A stretch of 15,240 nt of DNA from Collinsella aerofaciens (GTDB lineage Bacteria; Actinomycetota; Coriobacteriia; Coriobacteriales; Coriobacteriaceae). Location of the stretch: NCBI GenBank assembly GCA_905213725.1, contig CAJMJM010000037.1:1-15240 (forward strand), given 5' to 3'. A program made the translations under genes and the position numbers. The notes under the pieces were generated by a model. That model saw nothing but the letters and a program-made list of their open reading frames with translations. It did not search any database and was not told the origin of the DNA. This document shows positions 14,390 through 15,240 of this stretch, piece by piece. The number at the start of each line of letters is the position of its first letter. Positions within the stretch are counted from its first letter, which is position 1.

Positions 14390-14559
14390 GGAAAGCGCAT
14401 CCCGTTTTGGAGCTCCGGAATGGGATGCGCTTTCCGTTTGAGGCGCATCAGGGAAACCGCATCCCGTTTCAGAGCAATATTCCGGGTCGCACTTTCCGCA
14501 ACCCACCCCATCCGGAAAATGCGACCCACTATTCGGCCAAAAACCGGGTCGCATCTTCC
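14390..14559. repeat. Three 46-bp dyad repeats in a 62-bp period (six alternating half-sites)
   Basis: Three imperfect copies of a 46-base inverted repeat begin at 14390, 14452 and 14514, separated by unrelated 16-base spacers. Each arm is a 14-mer of the form GGAAANNGCRWCCC. The six arms alternate in orientation and start at 14390, 14422, 14452, 14484, 14514 and 14546, that is, steps of 32, 30, 32, 30 and 32. Copy 1 arms are perfect (GGAAAGCGCATCCC and its complement); with wobble pairs the dyad runs unbroken to its centre. Copy 3 arms agree at 13 of 14. Copy 2 combines a copy-1-like left arm (GCATCCC) with a copy-3-like right arm (GGGTCGC), so arms can also pair across copies. No reading frame explains it. 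The spacers differ and there is no cas gene, so it is not a CRISPR array. Copy 1 may also terminate the HAD-phosphatase transcript. Confidence 0.85.
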
Positions 14560-14576
14560 CAAGCACTCGATGCAAC

Positions 14577-14631
14577 GCTGGCACAAGGAGTGTCCCCAAC
14601 TGCCAGCAGAAAAGGAACGTCCCCAAGTGCC
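14577..14631. repeat. GTCCCC direct repeat with an enclosing GCTGGCA dyad
   Basis: AAGGAGTGTCCCCAACTGCC (14585-14604) and AAGGAACGTCCCCAAGTGCC (14612-14631) match at 17 of 20 positions with a 27-base period. GCTGGCA (14577-14583) and TGCCAGC (14601-14607) form a perfect dyad around the first copy. The GGGGACRYTCCTT core (minus strand) resembles dispersed REP-like intergenic repeats and is distantly like the GGGACGGTCCC palindrome at 3011-3023. No gene is supported here. Confidence 0.6.
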
Positions 14632-14679
14632 GCCCCAATGACCACCATGGCAACGCCGCAGGTAGAGGGCGGACAGCGA

Positions 14680-14778
14680 AAACGCCCCTAAGCGAGCAAG
14701 GTGACGTGAAATGAAAGGGCGCTGACCTTCTGGTCGCGCCCTTGAAATTGAACGTCAGATTGCCGCTTAGGGGCGTTT
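14680..14778. repeat. Nested foldback element (about 99 bp, three coaxial dyads)
   Basis: The outer arms AAACGCCCCTAAGCG (14680-14694) and CGCTTAGGGGCGTTT (14764-14778) are perfect. GCAA (14696-14699) with TTGC (14760-14763) and TGACGT (14702-14707) with ACGTCA (14752-14757) continue the pairing. An inner 12-bp stem (AAGGGCGC plus GACC, 14715-14727, with GGTCGCGCCCTT, 14732-14743) closes on a TTCT loop with one bulged T. The whole block folds on itself like a cruciform or a long structured RNA. Read on the minus strand the outer stem ends in TTTT, so it may also end transcription of the 14838-15240 gene. Confidence 0.75.
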
Positions 14779-14791
14779 GCAGCGTCGAGCA

Positions 14792-14819
14792 GTTACGGCG
14801 TTTGGTAAAACGCCGTAAC
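14792..14819 (-). terminator. 12-bp hairpin after the 14838-15240 gene
   Basis: GTTACGGCGTTT (14792-14803) and AAACGCCGTAAC (14808-14819) pair perfectly around a GGTA loop, about 20 bases beyond the stop codon of the minus-strand gene. No T-run follows directly on the minus strand, so efficiency is uncertain. It may act with the larger foldback just beyond it. Confidence 0.5.
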
Positions 14820-14837
14820 GAACTACCGCGTAACCCC

Positions 14838-15240
14838 CTAGCTCAGCATTGCATCCATCATCTCGGAGTTGACGGAGTCGTCGGCAGACCACTCACCGTC
14901 GTCGTTGCAGGTGTACTTGAAGATAACCGTGGTCTTCCTGGGCTCGGTGGCCTTGGTCACATCGACCATAACCTGACCGGCCATCTTGTACAGCTCGTCA
15001 TCGGAAGGAACCGTGTCAAGCGCAGCGACCTTCTCCTGATACTGGGTGGAGAAGTCCTCGACGATCTTGTTCATAGACTTGCATGTGATAGAGACCTCGG
15101 CGGTCGCGACACCCTTGTCCTCGTCGACCGTCACGTCGCCGATCTTGTAGTCAAAGCCCTCGAGATAGGTCTTGGCATACTCCTTGGGAGCGATACCCAG
15201 CTGCTCGAACTCGTCGCCCGAAGCCTCCTCCAGACCAGAG
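14838..15240 (-). CDS. C-terminal part of an unrecognised, possibly exported protein (partial)
   Basis: The frame is open from the window edge to a TAG at 14838-14840, giving the last 133 residues; the true start lies beyond 15240. I do not recognise the family with confidence. The visible part reads EYAKTYLEGFDYKIGDVTVD, then alternating strand-like stretches (GVATAEVSITCKSMNKIVEDF, TTVIFKYTCNDDGEWSAD) and a helix (DDELYKMAGQVMVDVTKA), ending DSVNSEMMDAMLS. The strand-helix-strand layout with 'change of sign' polar faces resembles the small NTF2- or DUF-type C-terminal domains of lipoproteins common in Coriobacteriia. That is an impression only; no lipobox or signal peptide can be checked. 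Hairpins at 14792-14819 and 14680-14778 follow its stop. Confidence 0.7.
   Translation of the reverse strand, partial: SGLEEASGDEFEQLGIAPKEYAKTYLEGFDYKIGDVTVDEDKGVATAEVSITCKSMNKIVEDFSTQYQEKVAALDTVPSDDELYKMAGQVMVDVTKATEPRKTTVIFKYTCNDDGEWSADDSVNSEMMDAMLS

Noticed and set aside
14390..14559. CRISPR array
   Set aside because: Only three units, repeats differ strongly from one another, the short 16-base spacers are not protospacer-like, and no cas genes are nearby. The dyads are the conserved part.
14407..14691. 94-codon plus-strand frame across the repeat region
   Set aside because: Its sequence follows the inverted-repeat arms and direct repeats. There is no ribosome site and no protein-like pattern.

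Overview
The window is GC-rich and gene-dense. Gene content, operon style and small intergenic palindromic repeats suggest an anaerobic gut actinobacterium of the class Coriobacteriia, most like Collinsella. That assignment is inference from protein flavour and layout; no 16S or other marker is present.

Layout. (1) 1-4148: a de novo NAD operon on the minus strand, nadA-nadB-nadC-niaR. It is read from a promoter near 4100-4127 whose -35 lies in the loop of a perfect 19-bp inverted repeat, very likely the NiaR operator. The repressor gene is last in its own operon, and a hairpin terminator (33-72) lies downstream. (2) 4356-6355: an AgrA/AgrC-type two-component pair (LytTR regulator and six-TM GHKL kinase) on the plus strand, with no adjacent peptide or AgrB gene. 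(3) 6420-6995 (minus): an unrecognised protein that may be a catalytically dead uracil-DNA-glycosylase-fold protein, divergent from trxA (7132-7452, plus). (4) 7684-13573 (plus): a nickel/[NiFe]-hydrogenase maturation block. It starts with a small histidine-bearing helical protein coupled to a NikR regulator that has an unusual His/Cys-rich N-terminal tail, then hypF, hypC, hypD and hypE. These four make and insert the Fe(CN)2CO ligands. The nickel-insertion genes hypA and hypB and the hydrogenase itself are not in the window. (5) 13679-14347: a HAD phosphatase of the phosphoglycolate phosphatase type. (6) 14348-14837: about 490 non-coding bases packed with ordered inverted repeats. These include six 14-bp half-sites in alternating orientation at 32/30/32/30/32-bp steps and a nested foldback of about 99 bp. 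(7) 14838-15240 (minus): the C-terminal part of an unrecognised protein running off the window.

The core enzymes are ordinary. The points of interest are the regular half-site array at 14390-14559, the NikR tail with its coupled small protein, the degenerate UDG-like protein, the NiaR operator/promoter geometry, a shortened NadB, and several dispersed-type palindromes.
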